A stretch of 15,894 nt of DNA, from assembly GCA_002395225.1 (NCBI GenBank), contig DGWH01000090.1:1-15894 (forward strand), in the 5' to 3' direction. Source of the stretch: Christensenella sp. UBA4263 (GTDB lineage: Bacteria; Bacillota; Clostridia; Christensenellales; Aristaeellaceae). Each line of letters opens with the position of its first letter. Within the stretch, counting starts at the first letter, position 1. A program made the position numbers and the translations under genes. The notes below the pieces were generated by a model, which ran no database searches, was not told where the DNA came from, and was given only the letters and a program-made list of their open reading frames with translations. Below, in pieces: positions 7,821 to 14,835 of the stretch.

Positions 7821-7838
7821 AGCGTCTCCATGGACGCT
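7821..7838 (-). other. Stem-loop in the tetR-sdsA intercistronic gap
   Basis: AGCGTC (7821-7826) and GACGCT (7833-7838) form a 6 bp stem just upstream of the sdsA ribosome site. On the minus strand it is followed by A residues rather than T, so it does not look like a terminator. A role in mRNA processing or translation of sdsA is possible but unsupported. Confidence 0.35.
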
Positions 7839-7871
7839 GATTTTCCTTTCCATGATCCGAAAACGCACACG

Positions 7872-8507
7872 TTATTTCTCCGTCGTAAACTCCCGAAGCA
7901 GCATTTTTGCCAGCCGGCACAGATCCTTTTCGGGATCTGCCTGCTCCGAAACGTATACCAGTCCCACCGCATACCGGGTCACTGCCGCGAGCATCATATG
8001 AAAGGTAAATGAAAGCATTTCCTCCTCCGGGATCTCGCTGTTCAGTGTCCCGTCTTTCATGCCCCGCTGGTAGAGGTCATGGAAATTCTCACTCAGTCCC
8101 TCCACGACCTGCCTGTGTCCGTCAAGACCACTGGCCATTCCCTTTTCATGGCGCAGAAAGCTGTTGAAATTGTAATTGAACCGCAAAATCTCTGCGTGGT
8201 TCCGATACAGATCCAGAAACGAATCCAGATAGAACTTCAGGTATTCCGCACCGGTCATCTGCTGAATCGCCGATTCCGTCACCGTCTGTCGATACGCTGA
8301 AATGTACTCTTCCCACTTCCAGGCGGCAATTTCCACCACCAGGTCCAGTTTGGTGGTGAAATAGCGAAAAATCGTCGCCCTCCCGATCATGCTGGCATCC
8401 GCAACCTCATTCATGGTGACACATTCAATCCCGCGCTCGGTAAACAGTTTGAACCCTTCCTCCATCACTGTCTCGCGGGTCATTTCCTTTTTCTTCTCCC
8501 GAAGCAC
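7872..8507 (-). CDS. TetR/AcrR-family transcriptional regulator
   Basis: The 211-residue protein has a clear TetR DNA-binding domain: TRETVMEEGFKLFTERGIECVTMNEVADASMIGRATIFRYF, read in pieces over about residues 9-50, including the recognition helix GRATIFRYF. An all-helical ligand-binding part fills the rest. I place the start at the GTG at 8507: it has GGAGGG about 10 nt upstream, gives a normal family N-terminus and lies 37 nt downstream of a strong promoter. An ATG at 8483 is the alternative. The frame open further upstream crosses the promoter and is not coding. As first gene before the alkylsulfatase, it probably represses that pair until an alkyl sulfate or its alcohol binds; this is inferred from position. 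Confidence 0.88.
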   Translation of the reverse strand: MLREKKKEMTRETVMEEGFKLFTERGIECVTMNEVADASMIGRATIFRYFTTKLDLVVEIAAWKWEEYISAYRQTVTESAIQQMTGAEYLKFYLDSFLDLYRNHAEILRFNYNFNSFLRHEKGMASGLDGHRQVVEGLSENFHDLYQRGMKDGTLNSEIPEEEMLSFTFHMMLAAVTRYAVGLVYVSEQADPEKDLCRLAKMLLREFTTEK

Positions 8508-8550
8508 TTCAGCAGTTCCCTCCGTCGTTATGATACCTTCGATGTTAAAA

Positions 8551-8579
8551 ATTATACACAAGGATCCTCTGCCGTTCAA
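8551..8579 (-). promoter_or_regulatory. Promoter of tetR-sdsA
   Basis: On the minus strand, TTGAAC (8574-8579) and a perfect TATAAT (8551-8556) are separated by 17 bp. Transcription would begin near 8544, about 37 nt before the GTG start of tetR. Confidence 0.75.
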
Positions 8580-8584
8580 TCCTT
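8560..8584. promoter_or_regulatory. Dyad overlapping the tetR promoter, candidate TetR operator
   Basis: AAGGAT (8560-8565) and ATCCTT (8579-8584) form an inverted repeat with a 13 bp centre that covers the spacer and -35. The size and place suit autorepression by the TetR protein. Short arms make chance occurrence possible. Confidence 0.3.
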
Positions 8585-8673
8585 CCGGCCCGGTTCCGGT
8601 TATTTTTGTATTTCCCACATTTTCCCCTTTCAGGAATGCAGGAAAACCCAAAGCCCGGCCGCCGAATCAAAAG

Positions 8674-8708
8674 AAAAAACCCGGACCGACACGCTGTGCC
8701 GGTCCGGG
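8674..8708 (-). terminator. Rho-independent terminator after luxS
   Basis: CCCGGACCG (8680-8688) pairs with CGGTCCGGG (8700-8708), with a further CAC/GTG inside. On the minus strand six T follow (8674-8679). It is about 78 bp past the luxS stop and insulates luxS from tetR. Confidence 0.88.
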
Positions 8709-8785
8709 CATTGCCTTTTCCTCTGGAGCCGCCTGCTTATCCCATCCAATGCGTTTCAGCAGGTCAGCCCCGGCTGACGGAATTC

Positions 8786-9310
8786 TCAGGAATCGTAAAA
8801 CTCCCGCCCGTCATCCGTTACAAGGCGCTCCGCCCTGGGATACTCGAAGATTTCCGTTTTGCCCTTGTTCTCCGTGAGATACCTGACAAATTTCGCCGCG
8901 TACCATTTCGCCATGGCCAGATTGTGCATCAGGTAGTATCCACAGTTTTCCGCGGTTGCGCCGGGCACAGTCTCCGCCGAATCGACGGACTTAAAAGCAT
9001 TCACCAGAAGATCATAAATTTCCTGAGGCGGGCGATTTCCCTTGAGGATCAGATAAAAGCCGGTCAGGCATCCCATCGGTCCCCAATAAATGACCTCCTC
9101 CTTCCACTCCGGATCATTCCGAAGGTAGGTAGCAATCAGGTGCTCCAGCGAATGCATGGCCGCCACATCAATGACCGGCTCAATATTCGGTCTTCTTACT
9201 CTGACGTCATACGTGGTTACCTTTTGATCGCCCACAACATCCACACGGCTGATGAATATTCCGGGAACGATTCTGGTATGATCTACCGAAAAACTGGGAA
9301 TCAGATCCAT
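8786..9310 (-). CDS. luxS: S-ribosylhomocysteine lyase (AI-2 synthase) LuxS
   Basis: The 174-residue enzyme cleaves S-ribosylhomocysteine to homocysteine and DPD, the precursor of autoinducer-2, in the activated methyl cycle. All active-site parts are present: metal ligands H53 and H57 in HSLEH with base E56, catalytic C81 in GCLTGFY, and ligand C123 in ENCGYY. The N-terminus IPSFSVDHTRIVPGIFISR is typical. The ATG at 9310 is preferred; AAGGAGG is 10 nt upstream of it but only 1 nt from the ATG at 9319, and the family starts here. It is monocistronic with its own promoter, a leader of about 220 nt and a strong terminator. No pfs/mtnN or methyl-cycle partner is adjacent. Confidence 0.96.
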   Translation of the reverse strand: MDLIPSFSVDHTRIVPGIFISRVDVVGDQKVTTYDVRVRRPNIEPVIDVAAMHSLEHLIATYLRNDPEWKEEVIYWGPMGCLTGFYLILKGNRPPQEIYDLLVNAFKSVDSAETVPGATAENCGYYLMHNLAMAKWYAAKFVRYLTENKGKTEIFEYPRAERLVTDDGREFYDS

Positions 9311-9533
9311 GTTCCTCATGCCTCCTTCAATGTTTCTCTCTGAACTCCGGATAAGAGATTCAGAAATCCGTTCTTTATGCGGTCAGTGACTTCCGGGAAG
9401 GGCTGTCCGGTGCCGTTCGCTTTGTCAGGGCACTTCTTTCAGGTTCCCTGCTTTATCCATTCGCCTTTCCCCGGCCGGCACAACCGTCGGTCAGGCGGCT
9501 GCCCGTTTCTTTACGAAAGTCCCTGAAATAATC
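9311..9533 (-). promoter_or_regulatory. Long luxS 5' leader, candidate cis-regulatory RNA
   Basis: From the predicted start near 9533 to the luxS ATG there are about 220 untranslated nt with no supported gene. Two short stems share bases and exclude each other: CAGGG/CCCTG (9426-9430 with 9446-9450) and GTGCC/GGCAC (9410-9414 with 9429-9433). I do not recognise the S-box, SAH or SMK riboswitch consensus. No internal terminator is visible, so any control would probably act on translation or stability. Confidence 0.35.
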
Positions 9534-9539
9534 CACTTA

Positions 9540-9568
9540 AGTATACAGCCGCCCGGCAGCGCTGTCAA
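9540..9568 (-). promoter_or_regulatory. luxS promoter
   Basis: On the minus strand, a perfect TTGACA (9563-9568) and TATACT (9540-9545, 5/6) have a 17 bp spacer that is GC-rich. It is the only good promoter seen upstream of luxS. Confidence 0.8.
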
Positions 9569-9657
9569 TCCGAATCCCATTATCCGCACGCTTTCGGGCG
9601 TCCCTTCCTAATCTATGGAACTTCTCCGGGGAAACATGCTGATACGATCCGAAAATA

Positions 9658-9731
9658 ATAATTCACTTTTATAAGGATAAGTTTCCTGATAAGAATTGAC
9701 ACACCTCTTTTTTTCAGCGTATAATTCACTT
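9658..9731. repeat. 11 bp direct repeat ATAATTCACTT, two copies 63 bp apart
   Basis: Exact copies lie at 9658-9668 and 9721-9731. The second overlaps the -10 and start region of the plus-strand c-di-GMP operon promoter. The 63 bp offset is about six helical turns, so both would face the same side of the DNA. Confidence 0.6.
9696..9725 (+). promoter_or_regulatory. Promoter of the c-di-GMP operon
   Basis: Perfect TTGACA (9696-9701) and perfect TATAAT (9720-9725) are separated by 18 bp. Transcription would begin near 9732, leaving a leader of about 237 nt before the first gene. Confidence 0.85.
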
Positions 9732-9968
9732 GTCAAAATAGAGAAATCTACATCTTTATGCATGCCATTACAGATCATCCCGAAAGGGTCATTTCTCAGG
9801 AATGCGCGGTTTTTTCTGCATTCCGAGGAAAGTTTCACGTCATGATGTGTTTATCCTCACGGACTGTCTGTTAAAGATTTCATCTCCCTTTTTTCACCCA
9901 GCCGGCTCGCAGCAAAGACAATTCCGAAGCCGAAAGATCAAGCTACGGCTCACAGAGGAGGACCGTTA
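9732..9968 (+). promoter_or_regulatory. Long structured 5' leader of the c-di-GMP operon
   Basis: No gene is supported here. A perfect 7 bp stem, GGAATGC/GCATTCC (9799-9805 with 9818-9824), has a T-rich loop. Nearer the gene, AGCCG (9928-9932) can pair with CGGCT either upstream (9903-9907) or downstream (9946-9950), giving two alternative hairpins just before the AGGAGG at 9956-9961. The class I c-di-GMP riboswitch consensus is not recognisable, so it is listed only as a candidate regulatory leader. Confidence 0.35.
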
Positions 9969-12257
9969 ATGCGTAATGCCATAGCCGCCATCATGTCACT
10001 CATGGCCATTGCCCTCATTGTCTGCGCACAGATTTCAAAGCGTTCCACAAAAGACATTGCGCCGAAAGTGACGCATTTCCTTTATTCCCTTTTGCCGCCC
10101 GTGATCGGCAACCTGCTCATTATCGTCGGACGGACAGAGGGCATTTCCCTGTTCGGCAGGTATTTGTATGCCTGCGGAATCGACATCACCATGTACTGTC
10201 TTCTGGATTTCACCCTTCAGTACTGCGGGCTGAACTGGCATAAAAGCTTTCATAAAATCCTGATCACCTTAATCGGTCTGGACATTATCCAGCTGTTGTG
10301 CAATCTCCTGTGGGGACATGCGTTTTCGCCCAATTTACGGATGGCTTACGGGGAACCCTACTACGATGTCGTTTCCCATTTGGGACGCAATCTGCATCTG
10401 GGTCTGGTTTATGCCATTATGGGCATCGTCCTTTTCGTTCTGCTGATCAAGATTATCCGGGGCGCCAGGATCTTCTCGGAAAAATACTCGATCATGTTCA
10501 TTCTGCTGATCCTGACCGGTGCCTGGGAGATGTTTTATCTGCTCTCCCATACCCCGGTAAAAACCACCGTTATCGTCTATGGTGTTTTCGGCCTTCTTGT
10601 TTTCTATTTTTCCCTGTATTACCGGCCCATGCGGCTTCTTGACCGTCTGCTGGGAAACGTTGCCTCCGGCCTGACAGACGGACTGTTTTTCTTTGATGAC
10701 AACGGCCGATGCATCTGGGCAGACGAGCATGGTCTGAAACTGACCGGGCTGAAGGAAAACGAGCTTGTGCGCTGTGAGAGCCGACTTAATGCCATGTTCC
10801 CGGGGCTGGAACTGGCAAAGAATGAGTGGCAGTGCCAGAGGCAGTATCGAAACCGTCACTACAACCTGGTCAAGCATGCCATGGTCAGTTCCAGACAGCA
10901 CGTTCTCGGGTCCGTTCTGAGCGTGCAGGATGACACCGAAAAAGAACTGGAGCTGCAGAAAGAACGATACGCTGCCACGCACGATCCCCTTACCGGTCTT
11001 TACCGGAAAGAGTATCTGTTCAGGCGGATCAGGGAACGAATTGATTCTAATCCGGACACCACGTTCTACATCGCGTACATGGATATCAACAACTTTAAAC
11101 TCATCAATGACGTGTTCGGAAAATCGTTTGGCGATTACACCCTGAAGAGCATCGCCGCCAATCTGCAGCAAAATCTCCCCAAAGACGCATTATACGGTCG
11201 TCTCAGCGGCGATACCTTCGGCTTTTGTTTCAGCGGTGAAACATTCGATCCCGAACTGGCGGAAAAATACACCTCCGAGTTTCTGATTGAAGAAGGGCCG
11301 GTTTCGCACCGTGTGGTCATCCACGAGGGCGTATATGAGGTCACTGAGCGAAATATTGACGTCTCCGTCATGTTTGACCGGGCACATATCGCGCTGATGA
11401 CGATCAAGAATGACTACAAGAAACACATCGCCCTGTATGACAACCGGATGCGGGCAAAAATGCTGCTCGATCAGGACCTGACCCTCCAGCTGCCCAACGC
11501 CCTGAAGACCGGACAGATCCGGCCCTATCTGCAGGCCATTGTGGATATCAACAGCAAGATCATCGGTGCCGAGGCGCTGGTCAGATGGATTCATCCGGTA
11601 AAAGGCTTCCTCTCCCCTGCCAGCTTCATCCCGACCCTTGAACACAACGGTCTCATTGCTGACGTGGACCGCTATATGTGGCGGTGTTCCTGCGAGATTC
11701 TCAAGCGCTGGGAATCGATGGGCTATAATGACCTGTTTATCTCCATCAACGTTTCCCCCACCGATTTCTACTTCATGGATGTAAAAGAGGTCCTGAAAAA
11801 TACCGTCAGGGAGTTCGATATTTCCCCGGCCAGACTGCGCGTGGAAATCACCGAATCCGTTATGATGAACGATGACATCGACAAGTTTGAAATCCTGAAG
11901 GATCTGCAGAATTCCGGATTCATTGTCGAAATGGACGACTTCGGCAGCGGCTATTCCTCCCTGAACATGCTTAAGAATATGCCTGTTGATGTCATTAAAC
12001 TCGACATGATGTTTGTCAATGACATGAATAACGTATCAAGAACGTCGACCATTCTCCGCAATGTCATTAACATGATGGTCGAATTAGGCCTTACCCCTCT
12101 GACAGAGGGAATCGAAACCAAAGAACAGTACGACATTCTTTCAAAGATGGGCTGCAAAATGTTCCAGGGCTATCTGTTTGCCAAGCCGATGTCCGTAGAA
12201 GACTTTGAACGGGAATTCCTGAAGGAGCGCGATAGTATTGAAAGTTCCTCAAAATGA
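9969..12257 (+). CDS. Membrane GGDEF-EAL protein, predicted c-di-GMP phosphodiesterase
   Basis: The 762-residue protein has about seven N-terminal membrane segments (residues 1-218), a PAS-like sensor (about 225-325), a GGDEF domain (about 335-490) and an EAL domain (about 505-755). The cyclase signature is degraded to S413-G-D-T-F, although D372 remains, so it probably no longer makes c-di-GMP and may bind GTP as a control. The EAL site looks complete: E535 (EALVRW), N594, E629, D656-D657 (DDFGSGYSSL), K677, E713 and Q733 (QGY). It should hydrolyse c-di-GMP to pGpG on the cytoplasmic side in response to a signal sensed in or near the membrane. The ATG at 9969 has AGGAGG 7 nt upstream. It overlaps the following cyclase gene by 20 bp. 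Confidence 0.92.
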   Translation: MRNAIAAIMSLMAIALIVCAQISKRSTKDIAPKVTHFLYSLLPPVIGNLLIIVGRTEGISLFGRYLYACGIDITMYCLLDFTLQYCGLNWHKSFHKILITLIGLDIIQLLCNLLWGHAFSPNLRMAYGEPYYDVVSHLGRNLHLGLVYAIMGIVLFVLLIKIIRGARIFSEKYSIMFILLILTGAWEMFYLLSHTPVKTTVIVYGVFGLLVFYFSLYYRPMRLLDRLLGNVASGLTDGLFFFDDNGRCIWADEHGLKLTGLKENELVRCESRLNAMFPGLELAKNEWQCQRQYRNRHYNLVKHAMVSSRQHVLGSVLSVQDDTEKELELQKERYAATHDPLTGLYRKEYLFRRIRERIDSNPDTTFYIAYMDINNFKLINDVFGKSFGDYTLKSIAANLQQNLPKDALYGRLSGDTFGFCFSGETFDPELAEKYTSEFLIEEGPVSHRVVIHEGVYEVTERNIDVSVMFDRAHIALMTIKNDYKKHIALYDNRMRAKMLLDQDLTLQLPNALKTGQIRPYLQAIVDINSKIIGAEALVRWIHPVKGFLSPASFIPTLEHNGLIADVDRYMWRCSCEILKRWESMGYNDLFISINVSPTDFYFMDVKEVLKNTVREFDISPARLRVEITESVMMNDDIDKFEILKDLQNSGFIVEMDDFGSGYSSLNMLKNMPVDVIKLDMMFVNDMNNVSRTSTILRNVINMMVELGLTPLTEGIETKEQYDILSKMGCKMFQGYLFAKPMSVEDFEREFLKERDSIESSSK

Positions 12258-13338
12258 CCAGATCCAGACGGATAAGACGCTGTCTGCACTCGATGCCTAT
12301 ATCAACCGCGTATACCGGATCATTGTGCTGATCATTCCGTTCTTCTGTATCTGCGCCAGCATTACCATCACCGCGCTGCATCTGACCGGTCACTATCCCG
12401 ACATCAACCGGACAGCCCTGCTGCTGTTTGATCTTTCAGATATCCTTTATCTGCTGATCGGCCTCTACCTGTTCTATACCGGCTTCGGTCCGGACGGCAT
12501 TGTCCTTCCGGCCAAACTGTCGGCCGGAAAATACGTCATGGCGCTGATCCTCCTCATTCAGTGGAACGCCATCTCCTATCTCTGGCCTTTCATGGATTTC
12601 TGGGCATACAGCATCCTCTTTACCCTCATGCTGGCTCTCTTCTTTGATGTAAAACTGGTTCTGTTCGCCACTGGCGGAATCGTCTTTTCCATGGTCCTTT
12701 CCTGGATTGTAAAAGGCTCCCGGCTGCTCCCGCCCAACGATGACTACTTCATTGCCAATATGACATTCCGCATCGTCGGTCTCGTTCTCATGCTCTTCTC
12801 GATCAACCTGATTACCTTTTTCGGCGGAAAATTTCTGGTGGAAGAGCTTGAAAAGTACGTGAACTATGACACCCTCACCCATCTGCTGAACCGGCGGAGC
12901 ATGGACAATTATCTGCAGGAAGCCCACCGGATGGCCAAAACCGGAATGGCACCTTTCTGCCTCCTGATGATGGATATCGATGACTTCAAGCACATCAACG
13001 ACACCTGGGGGCACGAATGCGGAGACGAAGTCCTGCGGGGTGTGGCCAAAATCGTATCCTCTTCCGTCGGAAAAGATGACTGTGTCTTCCGGTGGGGCGG
13101 CGAGGAAATTCTGGTCCTGCTCAAGGCGGATGAAATCATCGCCCGGCGGGTCGCAGAGCGCATTCGCATTGCCATTCAGAAAAACACCTTTGAATATAAC
13201 CGCACCAGAATCGGCGTGACCATCACCATCGGCATATCCGCATACAGCACTGAAAAAGGCATTCAGGACATGATGAATGAGGCCGATAAAAAGCTTTACG
13301 ACGGAAAGCGTTCCGGCAAAAACCAGGTCGTTTTCTAA
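12238..13338 (+). CDS. Membrane diguanylate cyclase (GGDEF domain)
   Basis: The 366-residue protein has about six membrane segments (residues 25-200) and a C-terminal GGDEF domain (about 205-366). The domain keeps DTLTHLLNRR, metal-site D246 in MDIDDF, HINDTWGHECGD and an active-loop R-W-G287-G-E-E-I. GGEEx loops are usually catalytic; Ile in place of the final Phe is unusual but conservative. The RxxD inhibitory site is absent (G-K-D-D at 278-281), so product inhibition through that site is not expected. The start is a TTG at 12238, 10 nt after AAGGAG and inside the end of the phosphodiesterase gene; no in-frame ATG occurs before residue 101, inside the membrane region. Coupled translation with the EAL gene is likely. 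A TTG start may keep its level low. Confidence 0.88.
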   Translation: MKVPQNDQIQTDKTLSALDAYINRVYRIIVLIIPFFCICASITITALHLTGHYPDINRTALLLFDLSDILYLLIGLYLFYTGFGPDGIVLPAKLSAGKYVMALILLIQWNAISYLWPFMDFWAYSILFTLMLALFFDVKLVLFATGGIVFSMVLSWIVKGSRLLPPNDDYFIANMTFRIVGLVLMLFSINLITFFGGKFLVEELEKYVNYDTLTHLLNRRSMDNYLQEAHRMAKTGMAPFCLLMMDIDDFKHINDTWGHECGDEVLRGVAKIVSSSVGKDDCVFRWGGEEILVLLKADEIIARRVAERIRIAIQKNTFEYNRTRIGVTITIGISAYSTEKGIQDMMNEADKKLYDGKRSGKNQVVF

Positions 13339-13358
13339 TTCCGCAACCAGCAAACAGC

Positions 13359-13392
13359 AAATGCCGCCAGTCCCTGGACTGGCGGCATTTTT
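13359..13392. terminator. Convergent terminator after the cyclase gene
   Basis: A 15 bp near-perfect stem (13359-13373 with 13376-13390) ends in a T-run on the plus strand. It lies 21 bp past the cyclase stop and 12 bp from the end of the minus-strand pseudogene. On the minus strand the T-tract is only TTTGCTG, so it is strongest for the plus strand. Confidence 0.88.
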
Positions 13393-13404
13393 GTCCGGAG
13401 GTGA

Positions 13405-14322
13405 TCAGACGATTCCTTCATACAGGAGTTTCTCCCCGATACGGACCGGGTAAACACCCGGCTTTTTATTTTTGCTAAAGTTAAAGCTCAGCATATAGCC
13501 GACGGTCAGGCCAAAGCGTTCCATATATCCGATGATCTGTCGTTCCCCGTCTTGATTTCTGCTCGCTCCATGCCAGATCTTCAGTTCGATCATATACCTT
13601 TTCCCCGGAGTGTGAATCACCACATCCATCCGTCTCCGGTCACGCGTTTGCTCTTCTACACTGAATGTTCCCACGCCATCGATAATCGGCGAGAGATAGG
13701 TCAGAAACTTTTCCCGCCCTTCTTCTTCGATAAACTTTTCCCTTTAACTGTTTCACATCCGTTACACCGGCCAGTATCACCGACTGAAACGTCGGTATTT
13801 CCCCGGATTCCCTGCTGATATATCCGTCTCTGAGCTGAGAAAGAAAATCCAGAAATACCTGATTGTTTGTTGCGCTGTCAACTTCATCGATGATCATGAC
13901 AACCGGTTTTGCAGACAATGCACACCAGTCGTTCAGCGTGACAAACAGTTCGCTCAGTTTGACCTTTGCCTCGTCCTGACTGACATATCGGTTCAGCGCT
14001 TCGAGAATCTTCTCCGGTATTTCCGGGATAATCCTCTGCTTTTTTATGATGAGCCGGCTGAATTCCTGAACAAAAGACTCTTCCGTCTCAAATCCGCTCC
14101 GGCTGATTTCCTGAAAATCAAGGCTTACGACTACATAATTCTCTTGGACCAGTACCTCCCTCATCGCCCTCAACATGGTCGTCTTCCCATACTGTCTGGG
14201 GCGGCTGACGGGAAAAAACTTACCGGCATCAACCAGCTTTTTGATCTCCTGTACTTTTCCGAGGGGTCCACCATATAATGATTTTCCGGTACGCATATGG
14301 CCGTTGTATTAAAAGCCTTCGT
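13405..14322 (-). pseudogene. Broken AAA-ATPase-like / PD-(D/E)XK nuclease family gene
   Basis: Three frames together give a shortened member of the AAA-ATPase_like plus DUF1703-type nuclease family, normally about 500-550 residues. From 14322 an ACG, where ATG is expected after GAGGGG, opens a frame reading KAFNTTAICVPENHYMVDPSEK, the family N-terminus. At 14255-14258 one base is missing from an A-run and the frame shifts. The next frame carries Walker A (SRPRQYGKTTML) and Walker B (VVMIIDEVDSATNN) and ends at AGVTDVKQLKGK. There, near 13740-13745, the text jumps out of frame to the family's extreme C-terminus (KFIEEEGREKFLTYLSPIIDG, then RRMDVVI and IELKIWHG nuclease residues), skipping roughly 200 or more residues. 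Function is almost surely lost. The family's role is uncertain; defence or mobile-element links have been suggested. Confidence 0.85.
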
Positions 14323-14391
14323 TAGTCACCCCTCTTTTCCGAATCCCCGCGCGCATCCGAACCACTGCCGGCAGCAAAAGCGGTCAGCGTT

Positions 14392-14420
14392 TATATAAAG
14401 AGATTTTCCGTCCCTTCCAA
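14392..14420 (-). promoter_or_regulatory. Possible old promoter of the broken ATPase gene
   Basis: On the minus strand, TTGGAA (14415-14420) and TATATA (14392-14397) are 17 bp apart, about 70 nt upstream of the lost start codon. Each element is an imperfect match. Confidence 0.4.
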
Positions 14421-14748
14421 TCAACCGGTTTCACAGCGATCTGCAAAACCGAAAAACGCTCATCACAGTCCATTTCACATCTGAACTTTATCACATATTG
14501 CCTTCTTGAACAAGCTCAAACCGCTCATACAATTCCTGATTTCTCTGGCATTACGCACAAGGAGAATGCCGTTCCGAAGTCAATCTGACATTTTTCCCCG
14601 ACCTGCCGTTATTCCATCTCCCCGGTCCTGTCAGCTCTGTGTCTTTGCGATCCCGACAAGTTTTTCCCGATTCGGCCGACTGTTCTCAGGACAGATGATG
14701 CCGCATATGTGACATCGGTTTGATGAAGTTCACCATCAGGGGAAATAC
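14421..14748. other. Intergenic region without a supported gene
   Basis: The stretch between the broken ATPase gene and the surface-protein terminator has short open frames on both strands, but none has a ribosome site, a recognisable family or a convincing composition. I see no repeat or RNA gene in it. Confidence 0.5.
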
Positions 14749-14778
14749 AAAAAGAGCGTCGGTCAATTCCCGACGCTC
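14749..14778 (-). terminator. Rho-independent terminator after the surface-protein gene
   Basis: GAGCGTCGG (14754-14762) and CCGACGCTC (14770-14778) form a perfect 9 bp stem with a 7 nt loop. On the minus strand five T follow (14749-14753). It is 58 bp past the stop codon. Confidence 0.9.
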
Positions 14779-14835
14779 CTGCGTGTTAAACAGCGCGGCA
14801 GCCAGACAACCGCTGCAAGATCGTTCCGCACATTA

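Noticed and set aside
8508..8651. Upstream extension of tetR to an ATG at 8651
   Set aside because: It would cross the TTGAAC/TATAAT promoter at 8551-8579 and adds a non-family N-terminus; the GTG at 8507 fits better.
9311..9533. SAM (S-box) or SAH riboswitch before luxS
   Set aside because: Neither conserved core can be read in the leader; kept only as an unclassified candidate.
9608..9838. 76-codon minus-strand open frame in the divergent region
   Set aside because: No ribosome site or family match, and it runs through the strong plus-strand promoter.
9732..9968. Class I or II c-di-GMP riboswitch before the GGDEF-EAL gene
   Set aside because: A short GCAAAG-like stretch tempted me, but the conserved core and tetraloop-receptor pattern are not there.
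14506..14712. 68-codon plus-strand open frame
   Set aside because: No ribosome site, low-quality composition and no recognisable domain.
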